A program made the position numbers and the translations under genes. From the NCBI RefSeq assembly GCF_044761665.1, contig NZ_JBIWCW010000001.1, positions 1 through 64,000 on the forward strand: a DNA stretch of 64,000 nt. Reading direction: 5' to 3'. Each line of letters opens with the position of its first letter. Within the stretch, counting starts at the first letter, position 1. The notes beneath the pieces were generated by a model. It searched no databases. It saw nothing but the letters and a program-made list of their open reading frames with translations, and had not been told where the DNA came from. The stretch is from Peribacillus sp044761665. GTDB lineage: Bacteria; Bacillota; Bacilli; Bacillales; DSM-1321. Positions 51,913 to 61,078 of this stretch are shown in pieces.

Positions 51913-52599
51913 TCATAAATAACCTTTTTCCTTTAAACTCACATATTTATGCTCTCCGATGATGATATGATCCAATACTTCAATCCCCATTATCTTACCA
52001 CATTCTACTAATCTTTTCGTTACTTCAATATCTTCTCTGCTGGGAGAAGGATCTCCGGAGGGGTGGTTATGAAGACAAATGATAGAGGCTGCCGACCTAC
52101 GGAAGGCTTCTTTAAAAACTTCGCGTGGATGCACAATTGAAGCATTGAGGCTACCGATGAAGACAGTTCGCTTATGAAGGACTTGATTTTTCGTATTAAG
52201 ATAAAGACAAACAAAGTGTTCCTGCGACAAAAATCGCATTTCTTCCATGCAATAATTGGCGCCGTCTTCCGGTGAACGGATGACATAGCGGTCCTGATCA
52301 TTTAATTTGTGAATGCGCCGACCAAGTTCCACCGATGCTAGGATTTGAATCGCCTTGGCTTCCCCAATTCCCTTGATTTCCGTCATTTCCTCTACGGAAG
52401 CTTCTTTTAAAAGCCGTAATCCCTCAAAAGCCTTTATAAGCCGATTAGAGAGCTGGAGCACGGATTCCTCTTTAGATCCAGTCCTTAACAAAAGTGCAAG
52501 CAACTCTTGATTCGAGAGGCTCTGCGGACCGTCCTGCAAGAATCTTTCGCGCGGCCGCTCTTCTTTCGGATAATCCCTGATTAACATATTCTCACTCAA
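51913..52599 (-). CDS. radC: RadC-family JAB/MPN-domain protein
   Basis: The 228-residue protein has a helix-hairpin-helix (EMTEIKGIGEAKAIQILAS, about 67-85) and a JAB1/MPN metal-binding domain with HNHPSGDPSPSREDIE (about 175-190). A DNA-repair role is traditional but not proven. TTG 52599, eight bases after AGGG, is preferred; ATG 52587 is the alternative. Its place between maf and mreB is standard in Bacillus. Confidence 0.92.
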   Translation of the reverse strand: MSENMLIRDYPKEERPRERFLQDGPQSLSNQELLALLLRTGSKEESVLQLSNRLIKAFEGLRLLKEASVEEMTEIKGIGEAKAIQILASVELGRRIHKLNDQDRYVIRSPEDGANYCMEEMRFLSQEHFVCLYLNTKNQVLHKRTVFIGSLNASIVHPREVFKEAFRRSAASIICLHNHPSGDPSPSREDIEVTKRLVECGKIMGIEVLDHIIIGEHKYVSLKEKGYL

Positions 52600-52645
52600 A
52601 GCATCCACCCTTCCTGAATAAAAGGGAGAGAATCAGTCGGAAACC

Positions 52646-53215
52646 TTACGTCAACTCAGATTCCATCTTCTTCAATTCTCTTGCTAACCTTGAAATAGGT
52701 AGACCGACTACCGAGAAATAGTCCCCATTGATTTGTTTAACGAGAAGCGAACCTAGCCCTTGGATCCCATAGCTTCCCGCTTTATCAAACGGTTCCCCGC
52801 TGTCGAGATAACGTTCGATATCCGATTCTGATAACTCCCAAAAAGTCACTTCCGTTTTTACAGCGAATATACGGCGATGCTCCCCATAAATAATGGCCAC
52901 ACCCGTATATACTTCGTGTGTGTTACCCGATAACATTTCGAGCATTCTTTTTCCATCAGCATGATTAGCTGGCTTGCCAAGGATTTCTCCTTCAAGTACA
53001 ACAACCGTATCGGAACCGATTACCCAACTTTCCGGATATTTTGATGCAATGGCTTCCGCTTTCCTTACAGCTAGTTCTTGTACTGCGTCCTCTGCCTGCA
53101 TGTTTTCCTCAATATTTTCATCAACATGGGAATTCATACTCTCGAAGGGGATTTGTAGGAATTGTAGGAGTTCTTTACGACGTGGTGATGAGGAAGCTAA
53201 TATTAATGATTGCAT
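52646..53215 (-). CDS. maf: Maf nucleotide pyrophosphatase (septum formation inhibitor)
   Basis: The 189-residue enzyme hydrolyses dTTP/UTP-type and modified nucleotides. Motifs: LASSSPRRKELL (5-16), GSDTVVVLEGEILGKP (67-82) and FDKAGSYGIQGLG (about 147-159). In B. subtilis overproduction blocks septation. Located downstream of spoIIB. Confidence 0.95.
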   Translation of the reverse strand: MQSLILASSSPRRKELLQFLQIPFESMNSHVDENIEENMQAEDAVQELAVRKAEAIASKYPESWVIGSDTVVVLEGEILGKPANHADGKRMLEMLSGNTHEVYTGVAIIYGEHRRIFAVKTEVTFWELSESDIERYLDSGEPFDKAGSYGIQGLGSLLVKQINGDYFSVVGLPISRLARELKKMESELT

Positions 53216-53372
53216 GATAAAAATTCACCTTTCTTTACTAGGAGAGATACCCTTTCATCCTATCAAATTATTTAGAAATCTACAATTATTGTTTACCATG
53301 AATCGACAAAGATTCCCTCTATATTTCCCGGAAAATAAAAAAACGTCTTAAAGGTAAGATAGTTTTCTCTTA

Positions 53373-53406
53373 AAGGGGAACTTTTTCTGTGAAATAGCTT
53401 CCCCTT
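53373..53406 (-). terminator. Possible terminator of spoIIB
   Basis: AAGGGGAA / TTCCCCTT stem with an 18-nt loop just after the spoIIB stop; only a weak T-run. Confidence 0.4.
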
Positions 53407-53420
53407 CCTAGGCCTTTTAC

Positions 53421-54404
53421 TTAACTATCCATACTTTGAAAACCCTTTAGAAACTTTAACAATTTTCCTTGGGCTTCTAATAGCTGTTCCTCCTTTTTGG
53501 ACTCCTTATACTCATTAATCAGCATAGCTGCAGCCGTTAAATGGCCATTCATTTGGGAAAGCTCTGAGGATAGTTTCTCAGCCTTTAGCTTGTCCATATC
53601 TTTTTTCAATGTTTCCGGCTTCCCTGTCGTTTCCTTGCCCCGAAGTTCCGCTGCCGAAATTTCTGATAAGGAAGAATAGACACCCTTCATGGTTTCGAGT
53701 GTTTTCTCTTCTTCTGTGCTTATTCCTGTCGCTTTAAGATCAATTTCCTTCCAAAAGACATCTACATCATAGGTTTTTAAAAACAAGGCAAGTTCTTTAC
53801 TTGATATTAAGTTCTCAGCTGAACCTAAAAATAAATAATAGCTATCCTCCAGTTTGAATACTTCAGCTGGTACCTGTTTTTCCATGATTTTTCCTTGGAT
53901 TTTTTTCGCTGCATCCTCGCTACTGAACATTCCACCTTGAACAAGAAATGTTTTCAATTCCGTTCCCTTTTCCTTAGCTCCCCCTACGTTCTTTTTTTCC
54001 TCTGGAGTTGCCGTCGTCGTGATGCCTGTTTCAACAGGAGCGTCAGCAGCCTTTTCCTTCGTAATCGTCTTTACGGCAATCAAGCCTAGTACCGATCCAA
54101 ATAAAATCGCACAAAAAACAGAAATCACGAACGTCTTTACGGATCTATTATTGGGCCGCTTGACCGTACTTGTCCCAAAGCCGATAAGCTTTGGCATTTT
54201 CTTCTTAGGCGGTGTAGGAACCAATACAACCTTGTTTTCTACTGAATCCTCCGGCAGAACCCACTCGAAACTATCATCAGGCTGTTCCTCACTTGCAGCC
54301 TCTGGGATTTCTTCTACATCCTCCCGCTTATTTTCACCGTAAAATATTTTTTCTTCGCCATTTATCTTGATTTTTACCCCTTTACGCTTTTCAGACTTGC
54401 TCAC
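53421..54404 (-). CDS. spoIIB: Stage II sporulation protein B (SpoIIB)
   Basis: The 327-residue bitopic protein localises to the sporulation septum and helps engulfment. A charged cytoplasmic part (1-105), one membrane segment (about 107-128, VISVFCAILFGSVLGLIAV), a linker, then a SPOR domain (about 155-225, FLVQGGMFSSEDAAKKI ... YYLFLGSAENL) that binds denuded glycan. The start is GTG 54404, seven bases after GGAGG. Confidence 0.88.
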   Translation of the reverse strand: MSKSEKRKGVKIKINGEEKIFYGENKREDVEEIPEAASEEQPDDSFEWVLPEDSVENKVVLVPTPPKKKMPKLIGFGTSTVKRPNNRSVKTFVISVFCAILFGSVLGLIAVKTITKEKAADAPVETGITTTATPEEKKNVGGAKEKGTELKTFLVQGGMFSSEDAAKKIQGKIMEKQVPAEVFKLEDSYYLFLGSAENLISSKELALFLKTYDVDVFWKEIDLKATGISTEEEKTLETMKGVYSSLSEISAAELRGKETTGKPETLKKDMDKLKAEKLSSELSQMNGHLTAAAMLINEYKESKKEEQLLEAQGKLLKFLKGFQSMDS

Positions 54405-54451
54405 TTTTCTTCCTCCCCTCCATTTCATTTTTCTCATCCTATCATAGGAGC

Positions 54452-54483
54452 AAAAAAAAATAACAAGACTTTTGTCGTCTTGT
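54452..54483 (-). terminator. Terminator of the type IV pilus operon
   Basis: ACAAGAC GACAAAA GTCTTGT then TATTTTTTTTT on the minus strand, 30 bp past the last pilin-like gene and before spoIIB. Confidence 0.82.
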
Positions 54484-54512
54484 CATTAATAGGTTTCGTC
54501 ATTTTTCTCTTT

Positions 54513-54974
54513 TCATTTGTCCATTACTAAATCCGGTGATAAATCTTCGAAAGGAATCGGCTCCTCATCTTCTCCTTTACCACCACAAAGTTTACGTTCA
54601 TCCCCGTAAAGGCATAGTCCCACAACCTTGTTACCACTGGCAGTCACATAGGATTCATTATTGGAGGGATCCCAGTACTCTCTCGTATCCGGATCTACTA
54701 CCTCATCGAGAAATCCTGCTTCCACCAGCTCTTGATAGCGGATTTCCGTCACAATTTCTCCACGCATGACCTTATCTTTCAAATAAAAATTCGAAGCATC
54801 CCTAAAAGCATACCCATTTGAAACGAAGGCATTAGTCCTTGAATTTTGCATGACATTGAGATAAATAGGTACCGCCACGGCAGCGAGTATTCCTAAGATG
54901 ACAATCACCGCCAAGACTTCCATCAATGTCATGCCCTTATCATTAGCTACATTCCGACAGAATTGTGTCCTCAT
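54513..54974 (-). CDS. Minor pilin-like protein with type III (N-methylation) leader
   Basis: The 153-residue prepilin has a basic leader ending G followed by MTLMEVLAVIVILGILAAVAVPIYL, with cleavage expected after G and the key Glu5 present. The globular part has a Cys pair (GLCLYGDERKLCGG) near the C-terminus that may close a D-loop. The ATG at 54974 directly follows pilO; the Shine-Dalgarno is weak, and longer starts within pilO are possible. It is the last gene of the operon. Confidence 0.82.
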   Translation of the reverse strand: MRTQFCRNVANDKGMTLMEVLAVIVILGILAAVAVPIYLNVMQNSRTNAFVSNGYAFRDASNFYLKDKVMRGEIVTEIRYQELVEAGFLDEVVDPDTREYWDPSNNESYVTASGNKVVGLCLYGDERKLCGGKGEDEEPIPFEDLSPDLVMDK

Positions 54975-54975
54975 C

Positions 54976-55818
54976 CTAATTACCAGTATCCGCATCCGCA
55001 TCGTCTCTTTCATTGCTGCTGAATGGATTTTTCTTTTCACTAGGCTTCGGCGTAACGACAGTTGGAGTCTGTTCCTGTAAATCAGTTAATGAAGGATAAT
55101 AATAGGCAGACACAGTCAGACCATACTCTAAAGGTTCTTGACTTTGGTCCCGGGACCTGACTTCCTCAGCTCCCTCGAAGGTTAAGCTATCTATCGTAAA
55201 GATTCGATTTGTTGCTTGAATGGATCGGATAAATTCCAACATCTCATCATAAGAAGAAGATCTTACATTCATTGTAGCTGAAAGCTTCTTCAAACTATTG
55301 GGCAGTGTTCCCGGTGCCTCAGTTACAGTTTGATCCTGAGCTTCAGTCGTTGTTTCTTTTGAATCCGTTGCTTCTCCTTCATCTTCAGAAGCTTGATCCG
55401 TAGTTTCTGGACGTTGGGATCCCTCATCTGTGGACGCAGGTTCTTCCGATTCTGATGCCTCAGTTGGTTCAGGCTCAACCGGAGTTTCTCCATCGGCAAA
55501 TGCCATATCGACAATAAAGCTATTGGACACGACTTCTGCTTTTTCCAGGTTCAACACAAACTGATCGGTTAAGGGTTGCACAGGCAGTCTTTTTTGCAGT
55601 TCTGTCGTCGATTCAAAATCAACACTCGTTCCTGTACCAGCTTTTGTCTGGACCATCTCTAAGATTCGTTCCTCATTTTTCAATTCGGATCTCTTGGAGG
55701 CCAGTTCTTTTTTAACCGGATCTAATAAATAAAAGTATAGTAGAATAAAGATCAAGGCAAAGACAAAAAGTGTGCCACCTAATAGAAATAGTTGTTTTTT
55801 ATTGAAAAACCTCATCAT
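54976..55818 (-). CDS. pilO: PilO-like type IV pilus alignment protein with acidic insert
   Basis: The 280-residue bitopic protein has an N-terminal membrane segment (about 9-28), a coiled coil (LDPVKKELASKRSELKNEERILEMVQ) and a C-terminal ferredoxin-like domain (about 180-250). Between them, about residues 108-172 form a Glu/Thr/Ser/Pro-rich acidic stretch not usual for PilO. The ATG overlaps the pilN stop (ATGA), so translation is coupled. Confidence 0.8.
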   Translation of the reverse strand: MMRFFNKKQLFLLGGTLFVFALIFILLYFYLLDPVKKELASKRSELKNEERILEMVQTKAGTGTSVDFESTTELQKRLPVQPLTDQFVLNLEKAEVVSNSFIVDMAFADGETPVEPEPTEASESEEPASTDEGSQRPETTDQASEDEGEATDSKETTTEAQDQTVTEAPGTLPNSLKKLSATMNVRSSSYDEMLEFIRSIQATNRIFTIDSLTFEGAEEVRSRDQSQEPLEYGLTVSAYYYPSLTDLQEQTPTVVTPKPSEKKNPFSSNERDDADADTGN

Positions 55819-56450
55819 TCAGACGCACCACCCTTTTCCACGCCTTGTTCCTCATCGTCTTTTATAGCCTCTTTAACGGCAGATTTGTCGAGAATAATCG
55901 TATACACCGCCAGATAACGCGGAAGAAAGGCATCTGTCTCTTCTAAAGTGTTTTCTATATCTTTATCCATTTCCTCAGTGCTCACTGATACCAAATCGGC
56001 GGAACCAATCAGTTTAGACTTAGTCAATTCACTCAAATAATAAGCGGCTTGCCTTGAAGTATCGAACTGGACGGTTAATTGGATGGACCCATCCTCATTA
56101 TAGGAAAAAGCATCAAAGAAACCTCGTTCTGGAAGCAGGAAAGTCAACTGATTTAACACAAACACCGTATCGATGGGAAACGTATCGGCCCAGTCAATGA
56201 CACTATGTAATTCGGTAACGGAATTTCCAGACTTCTGTGTATTAAGCATATTTTGTTCGACGGTAGCAGTCGCTTCCCTCACTTGCAATATCTGCTTATC
56301 CATGCTTTTAATCCGGTCTGATTGCAAGGAATATTGCCAATAAAACAACACTCCCACTGCTATGGCAATCAAGAATAAGAGAATCAGATAAATGAAGAAA
56401 TGTGGATTTCTTTTTTCTTTCTTGGGGAGTAAATTAATATCAACAAGCAT
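55815..56450 (-). CDS. pilN: PilN-like type IV pilus assembly protein
   Basis: The 211-residue bitopic protein starts MLVDINLLPKKEKR, the conserved PilN motif (INLLP) that docks into PilM. A membrane segment follows (about 19-40), then a coiled coil and a ferredoxin-like external domain. Two bases separate it from pilM. Confidence 0.88.
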   Translation of the reverse strand: MLVDINLLPKKEKRNPHFFIYLILLFLIAIAVGVLFYWQYSLQSDRIKSMDKQILQVREATATVEQNMLNTQKSGNSVTELHSVIDWADTFPIDTVFVLNQLTFLLPERGFFDAFSYNEDGSIQLTVQFDTSRQAAYYLSELTKSKLIGSADLVSVSTEEMDKDIENTLEETDAFLPRYLAVYTIILDKSAVKEAIKDDEEQGVEKGGASE

Positions 56451-56452
56451 GA

Positions 56453-57451
56453 TTATTGCACCCCTTTAATGGCCAATCCAACGGCAGAGTGATAACGACG
56501 CAATAAAGGAGCATCATCCATTACCATTTCCACACTCTCATTTAAGATAGTGATAGGAAGGTCCAAATGGTCTGATAGTTTTTCGCAAATTTCTTCTAAA
56601 TATGGATGATCTCCGGTCACTAAGATTGTGGAAACCGAGTCCCGACCACTATTCAAATTGTATTTATAAAAAGTCAGCAATCGATCAATCTCTACATAAG
56701 TATCCTCAAGCGTTTGAAAATAAGCATGTCTATCACCTTGATAAGCTAATGTTTCCAATCCATTTCTTGATGAATGATCGACTTCCCATTCAGAAACCTC
56801 ATCTGGAAGCAAAATATGACGCATGAAAACGGGCTTATCTTCAACAAAAATGGTGGCCGTCACCGAAAGTACATCTAATTCGAGTAACATAAGTTGTTCA
56901 TTAGAATCCAAGTCTCTAGTGAGATTCCATAATCGATAGATGGCGAGTGAAGAAATGTCGGCAGCCAAGGGCTCAAGTTTAGTGCTTTCTAGCAAATCGC
57001 TATATTGTGAAACTTGCTCTTCGGAAGCCGCAAACAAAAGAATCTCCGTACTCTCCCGATTCTCCTTAAGGTTTACCGTATCGAAAATCGGGTCTTCGAA
57101 CGGTAAATGAATGCTTGTTCCAAGCTCTAAATATAGATAGCCCTCTATTTCATCAGCTTTGACCTCTTCTGGAATCATCATTTTACGAATCACCACAAAT
57201 GGGTCTGGCACTAAAAAGCGCACTTGTTTTTTCGCAAGGCCCCATTCTTCCACACATTGCCCGACAATCATCTGCAACGTTTCAAAATCAAGGATTTTCC
57301 CTTCTTTAATGATTCCAGGAGGCAGATAACGTTCACCATAAGCTTGTACGATAGGTGGATCCATTTGCTTTAGCTCTACATACCGGATTACATAATCTTT
57401 GAAGATCAAGTTCACTATTCGATTTTTTCCGCTAAAAAAAGAGAAAGCCAT
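56453..57451 (-). CDS. pilM: PilM-like actin-fold pilus assembly protein
   Basis: The 332-residue cytoplasmic FtsA/actin-like ATP-binding protein joins the PilN tail to the motor. Motifs are weak: GKNRIVNLIFKDYVIRYVEL at the start, MLLELDVLSVTATIFVEDKP as the second phosphate loop, and TILVTGDHPYLEEI as the adenosine motif. It lies 23 bp after the prepilin peptidase gene. Confidence 0.83.
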   Translation of the reverse strand: MAFSFFSGKNRIVNLIFKDYVIRYVELKQMDPPIVQAYGERYLPPGIIKEGKILDFETLQMIVGQCVEEWGLAKKQVRFLVPDPFVVIRKMMIPEEVKADEIEGYLYLELGTSIHLPFEDPIFDTVNLKENRESTEILLFAASEEQVSQYSDLLESTKLEPLAADISSLAIYRLWNLTRDLDSNEQLMLLELDVLSVTATIFVEDKPVFMRHILLPDEVSEWEVDHSSRNGLETLAYQGDRHAYFQTLEDTYVEIDRLLTFYKYNLNSGRDSVSTILVTGDHPYLEEICEKLSDHLDLPITILNESVEMVMDDAPLLRRYHSAVGLAIKGVQ

Positions 57452-57474
57452 AGATAGATACCCCTTACTTTAAG

Positions 57475-58221
57475 TCATCTTAAAAATTGCAAATACCACT
57501 GTAAAATAGATTCGCCCCAAAAATAGGCGGTTAATGTACCGAATACAATATACGGTCCAAACGGAATCGCCGTTTTCTTCTTGATCATCCCGGTCAGAAT
57601 CCCGATGATACCAAGAAACGCTCCATAGAAAGTGGCAAAGAGAAAGGATAACAGCACCAGTTTCAATCCTAGTACAAAACCCAGTACACCAAAAAGCTTG
57701 ATATCGCCGCCACCCATGCCACCTTTACTGACAACGGCAATCAAAAGCAGAAGGCCAAACCCAACAGCCGCTCCTATAAGGGAATCCCACCATGGAGAGA
57801 GTGGGAAAAACACTCGTAAAAATAAAAAAACCACTGCAAAAAAAAGCAGTATCTTATCAGGTATAAGCATATAGGCCATGTCGGAAACGAAGATGATCAT
57901 CAATAATGAAATCAATGTCCAGGCTATCCACAATTCACTTGTCCACCCCAAGAATAAAGGAGCGGCAGCGAACAAAATGCCTGTCAGCAATTCAACAACC
58001 GGATAAAGCGGGGAAATCCGGGCTTCACAGCCACGGCATTTCCCGCCTTGCATCACATAAGAAACAACAGGTATTAACTCGAACGGCGACAAGGTTCGTC
58101 CACATGAAGGACAAGCCGAGCGCCGATTCGTAAATGACTTGTTTGTCGGTACACTTAAACCGACGACGTTATAGAATGAACCTAGGATTAAGCCTAGGAG
58201 GAAGAGAAAAATGATAATCAT
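57475..58221 (-). CDS. pilD: Prepilin peptidase (A24 family, PilD/ComC)
   Basis: The 248-residue membrane aspartic protease cleaves and N-methylates prepilins. Two CxxC motifs (CPSCGRTLSPFELIPV and CRGC) sit in the cytoplasmic loop; active-site Asp residues are in SDMAYMLIPDK (about 111) and GGGDIKLFG (about 172). It lies where comC sits in B. subtilis (beyond spoIIB) and may also serve competence pseudopilins. Two bases separate it from the pilin stop. Confidence 0.93.
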   Translation of the reverse strand: MIIIFLFLLGLILGSFYNVVGLSVPTNKSFTNRRSACPSCGRTLSPFELIPVVSYVMQGGKCRGCEARISPLYPVVELLTGILFAAAPLFLGWTSELWIAWTLISLLMIIFVSDMAYMLIPDKILLFFAVVFLFLRVFFPLSPWWDSLIGAAVGFGLLLLIAVVSKGGMGGGDIKLFGVLGFVLGLKLVLLSFLFATFYGAFLGIIGILTGMIKKKTAIPFGPYIVFGTLTAYFWGESILQWYLQFLR

Positions 58222-58223
58222 TT

Positions 58224-58700
58224 TTATAATACAATATTTTCTCTTGTTAATTTACTTGGTGCAGGGATAGGTTTAGCATCATTCCCCGTTCCTGTTCCTT
58301 TGATGAAAGTTTTTGTTCCATCTGACAACACTACAGCATACGTTAAATTACCTGTTGCTGCATCTTTAGTAATATTCACCACACTCAATGTTTTACTATA
58401 TTCCGCCCCGCCACTAGGATTTTCAATTTCTTCTATATACCCTTTAGAAATTAAATCTCCCAATGTAATTGTTGCTGTAGCTCCAGTTAACGTAATATCT
58501 TTTCCCGCAACAGCCGTCCTAGCAGCACTCACCATTTGCTGTGCATTGGCAATATGTGCATCTTTCTTCGAGTTATTGATCAATCCACCAATACTTGGAA
58601 TGGCAATCGCTGCGATGATTCCCAAGATGACGACAACCGCCAATAGCTCGATCAGGGTAAGACCGCGTTCGTTTTTCAAATGTTTTTTGATAAAATTCAT
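58224..58700 (-). CDS. Major type IV pilin (candidate)
   Basis: The 158-residue prepilin has leader MNFIKKHLKNERG, then LTLIELLAVVVILGIIAAIAI with Glu5, the signature of class III signal peptides. The C-terminal domain (about 60-158) is small, rich in Ala/Thr/Gly and lacks Cys. GGAGGA precedes the ATG. It has a 115-bp gap upstream and lies just before its peptidase. Confidence 0.88.
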   Translation of the reverse strand: MNFIKKHLKNERGLTLIELLAVVVILGIIAAIAIPSIGGLINNSKKDAHIANAQQMVSAARTAVAGKDITLTGATATITLGDLISKGYIEEIENPSGGAEYSKTLSVVNITKDAATGNLTYAVVLSDGTKTFIKGTGTGNDAKPIPAPSKLTRENIVL

Positions 58701-58815
58701 AAATAAATCCTCCTCTTTTTAATTACCATTTCGTTACTTTACTGCTACTTTTCTATTAGATTACTATAAATTTCTAAAAAAATATAGTTTTAGGAGTAAA
58801 ATACTCTTACATTTT

Positions 58816-60027
58816 TTACATATTGTCCACTTGGTTAAAGATTTCAAACATCGGGACCATGATGGAGATGACGATGGTGCCGACAATTCCAGCCAATAGG
58901 ACGATCATAAGTGGTTCGATCAAGGACTTTAAGCGGTCTGTACTCGCTTCCACTTCTTTCTCGTAAAAGTCGGCAACTTTCCCAAGCATCGCATCCAAGG
59001 CCCCGGTTTTCTCGCCAATCGATATCATTTGAGTGATCAAAGGCGGGAAAGCCCAGTGTTTTTTCATTGGATCGGTGATTGAACCGCCCCGCTCCAGGGA
59101 ATCATGTGATTCATGAATGACGCGACCGATCACTTCGTTTTCAACCACCTGTTCGACGATTTTCATCGCCTGCAGGATAGGCACCGAGCTGCTAAAAAGG
59201 GAGCTTAGCGTCCTTGTCATTCTTGCCAAGACCGCTTTTTGCATCATCTTTCCGAATAGGGGCATTCTTAGCATGATAAAATCATAATAATATTTCGTCT
59301 TTGGGTTTTTCTTCACAGACATAATCGCAAAGGCAACCAAGAGTACGAATAAAATGATCAAGTACCAAGCCTTCTGCATAAACCCGCTTGCCCCTAAGAC
59401 AAACTGTGTAATCGCCGGCAGTTCGCCACCAAAATCGCTGAACATATCAGCAAATGTTGGCACGACGGACGTTAATAAAAAGATGACAACAAAAAAGGCT
59501 ACAAAAGCGACGACAACTGGATAGGCCATGGCAGATGTGATTTTCTGCCTCGTCGCCTGTTGCTTTTCAAAATGATCGGCTAACCTGTCCAACGTGCTAT
59601 CCAGATTACCCCCGGCTTCGCCGGCCTTGACCATATTGATATACATGGTCGAAAAGATTTTATTATGCTTGGCACTTGCTTCGGAAAGTGCTTTCCCTTC
59701 CTGTAAATCCTGTTCGATGCTTTCAAGCGCTTTACTTAATGGCTTGCTCTCCGTCTGCTGAGATAGAATGCTCGTTGCATCAACAACCGTGACCCCTGAT
59801 TGCAACAGGGTCGAAAATTGGCGGATAAAGATAACGAAATGTTGGAGTTTTACCGGGTTTCCGATCGAGAGGTCCCTTGTAAACAGTGTTTCTGGTACCA
59901 TCGTCATTTCGATGACCCGAATCCCTTCCAGCTTTAACTTTTCCATTGCCTCACGCTTCGTATCGGCGGTGACGACTCCTGATTTTTTTCCTGATCGATT
60001 CCGACCTGAATATTTGAATCTGGCCAT
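58816..60027 (-). CDS. pilC: Type IV pilus inner-membrane platform protein PilC (GspF family)
   Basis: The 403-residue protein has two T2SSF domains (about 68-190 and 270-395: FIRQFSTLLQSGVTVVDAT and MTRTLSSLFSSSVPILQAM) with three membrane segments (about 168-190, 218-238, 375-398). It couples motor ATPases to the growing pilus. Its ATG directly abuts the pilT stop. Confidence 0.93.
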   Translation of the reverse strand: MARFKYSGRNRSGKKSGVVTADTKREAMEKLKLEGIRVIEMTMVPETLFTRDLSIGNPVKLQHFVIFIRQFSTLLQSGVTVVDATSILSQQTESKPLSKALESIEQDLQEGKALSEASAKHNKIFSTMYINMVKAGEAGGNLDSTLDRLADHFEKQQATRQKITSAMAYPVVVAFVAFFVVIFLLTSVVPTFADMFSDFGGELPAITQFVLGASGFMQKAWYLIILFVLLVAFAIMSVKKNPKTKYYYDFIMLRMPLFGKMMQKAVLARMTRTLSSLFSSSVPILQAMKIVEQVVENEVIGRVIHESHDSLERGGSITDPMKKHWAFPPLITQMISIGEKTGALDAMLGKVADFYEKEVEASTDRLKSLIEPLMIVLLAGIVGTIVISIMVPMFEIFNQVDNM

Positions 60028-61068
60028 TTATTCCACCTTGTCCTGTAAAAAGGCATGAGCGCTTTCTTTGGAGATAACACCTTCTGCCAATAGTTCCTTA
60101 ACGCTGCTCTCAAGCGTATGCATACCTTGTGCCCTGGATGTCTGCATTACATTGACGATTTGATGGATTTTCTCATTTCTGATTAAGTTCGCTACAGCTG
60201 CATTATTGACTAGAACTTCGGTTGCCGCTTTCCGGCCCTTTTTATCGACGGTTGGAATCAAGCGCTGCGATATGATAGAAACAAGGACGTTAGCGAGCTG
60301 GATTCGAACCTGAGGTTGCTGTGCCGGTTCAAAGACATCAATGATCCGGTCAATCGTAGTCGGGGCACTCGAAGTATGCAATGTCCCAAATACCAAATGG
60401 CCGGTTTCCGCTGCTGTAATCGCCGTCTGGATGGTTTCCAAATCACGCATCTCCCCTACTAGAATCGTATCGGGATCCTGCCTGAGGGCTGCTCTCAGCC
60501 CATTTGCGAAGTTATTCGTGTCGAAACCTACTTCGCGTTGGTCTATGATACAGTTTTGATGTTTATGCAAATATTCGATGGGGTCTTCCAACGTTATGAT
60601 ATGCTTACGCATCGTCTGATTCATGTATTGAATCATTGAAGCGAGTGTCGTTGATTTTCCGCTTCCTGTCGGGCCCGTCAAAAGGACAAGGCCTTGAGGC
60701 TTTTCGACGATCTTCTTTAAGATGGACGGTAACTGCAGTTCATCTAAGGACGGAATTCTTGTCGGCACGATTCGGATGGCCAACGCCACGCAGGATCGCT
60801 GCATATACGTATTGATACGGAATCTTGAAATCCCTGGAATTCCATATGAAAAATCCAATTCACCACGTTCTTTAAATTGCTCCCACATTTCTTCAGGAAT
60901 AATCGCTTTGGCCATTCCTTCTGTTTCTGCCGGAAGCAATAGTTCTTTTCCATATTTTTTTAATTCGCCATTCAATCTCATCACTGGCGGTACGCCCACC
61001 GTTATATGGATGTCAGAAGCCTTTAATTCAAACCCAGCCATGAGTAAACTATCAATCTTAGCTCTCAA
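60028..61068 (-). CDS. pilT: Pilus retraction ATPase PilT
   Basis: The 346-residue hexameric motor depolymerises pili (twitching motility, DNA uptake). It has Walker A GPTGSGKSTTL (about 134), an Asp box DPIEYLHKHQ, Walker B LRQDPDTILVGEMRD, and the His box GHLVFGTLHTSSA. PilT-specific features are the N-terminal SDIHITVGVPPVMRLNGEL and a C-terminal NLIRNEKIHQIVNVMQT segment close to the retraction motif AIRNLIRE. Retraction ATPases are uncommon in Bacillus. Confidence 0.93.
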   Translation of the reverse strand: MRAKIDSLLMAGFELKASDIHITVGVPPVMRLNGELKKYGKELLLPAETEGMAKAIIPEEMWEQFKERGELDFSYGIPGISRFRINTYMQRSCVALAIRIVPTRIPSLDELQLPSILKKIVEKPQGLVLLTGPTGSGKSTTLASMIQYMNQTMRKHIITLEDPIEYLHKHQNCIIDQREVGFDTNNFANGLRAALRQDPDTILVGEMRDLETIQTAITAAETGHLVFGTLHTSSAPTTIDRIIDVFEPAQQPQVRIQLANVLVSIISQRLIPTVDKKGRKAATEVLVNNAAVANLIRNEKIHQIVNVMQTSRAQGMHTLESSVKELLAEGVISKESAHAFLQDKVE

Positions 61069-61078
61069 AGGGACACCT

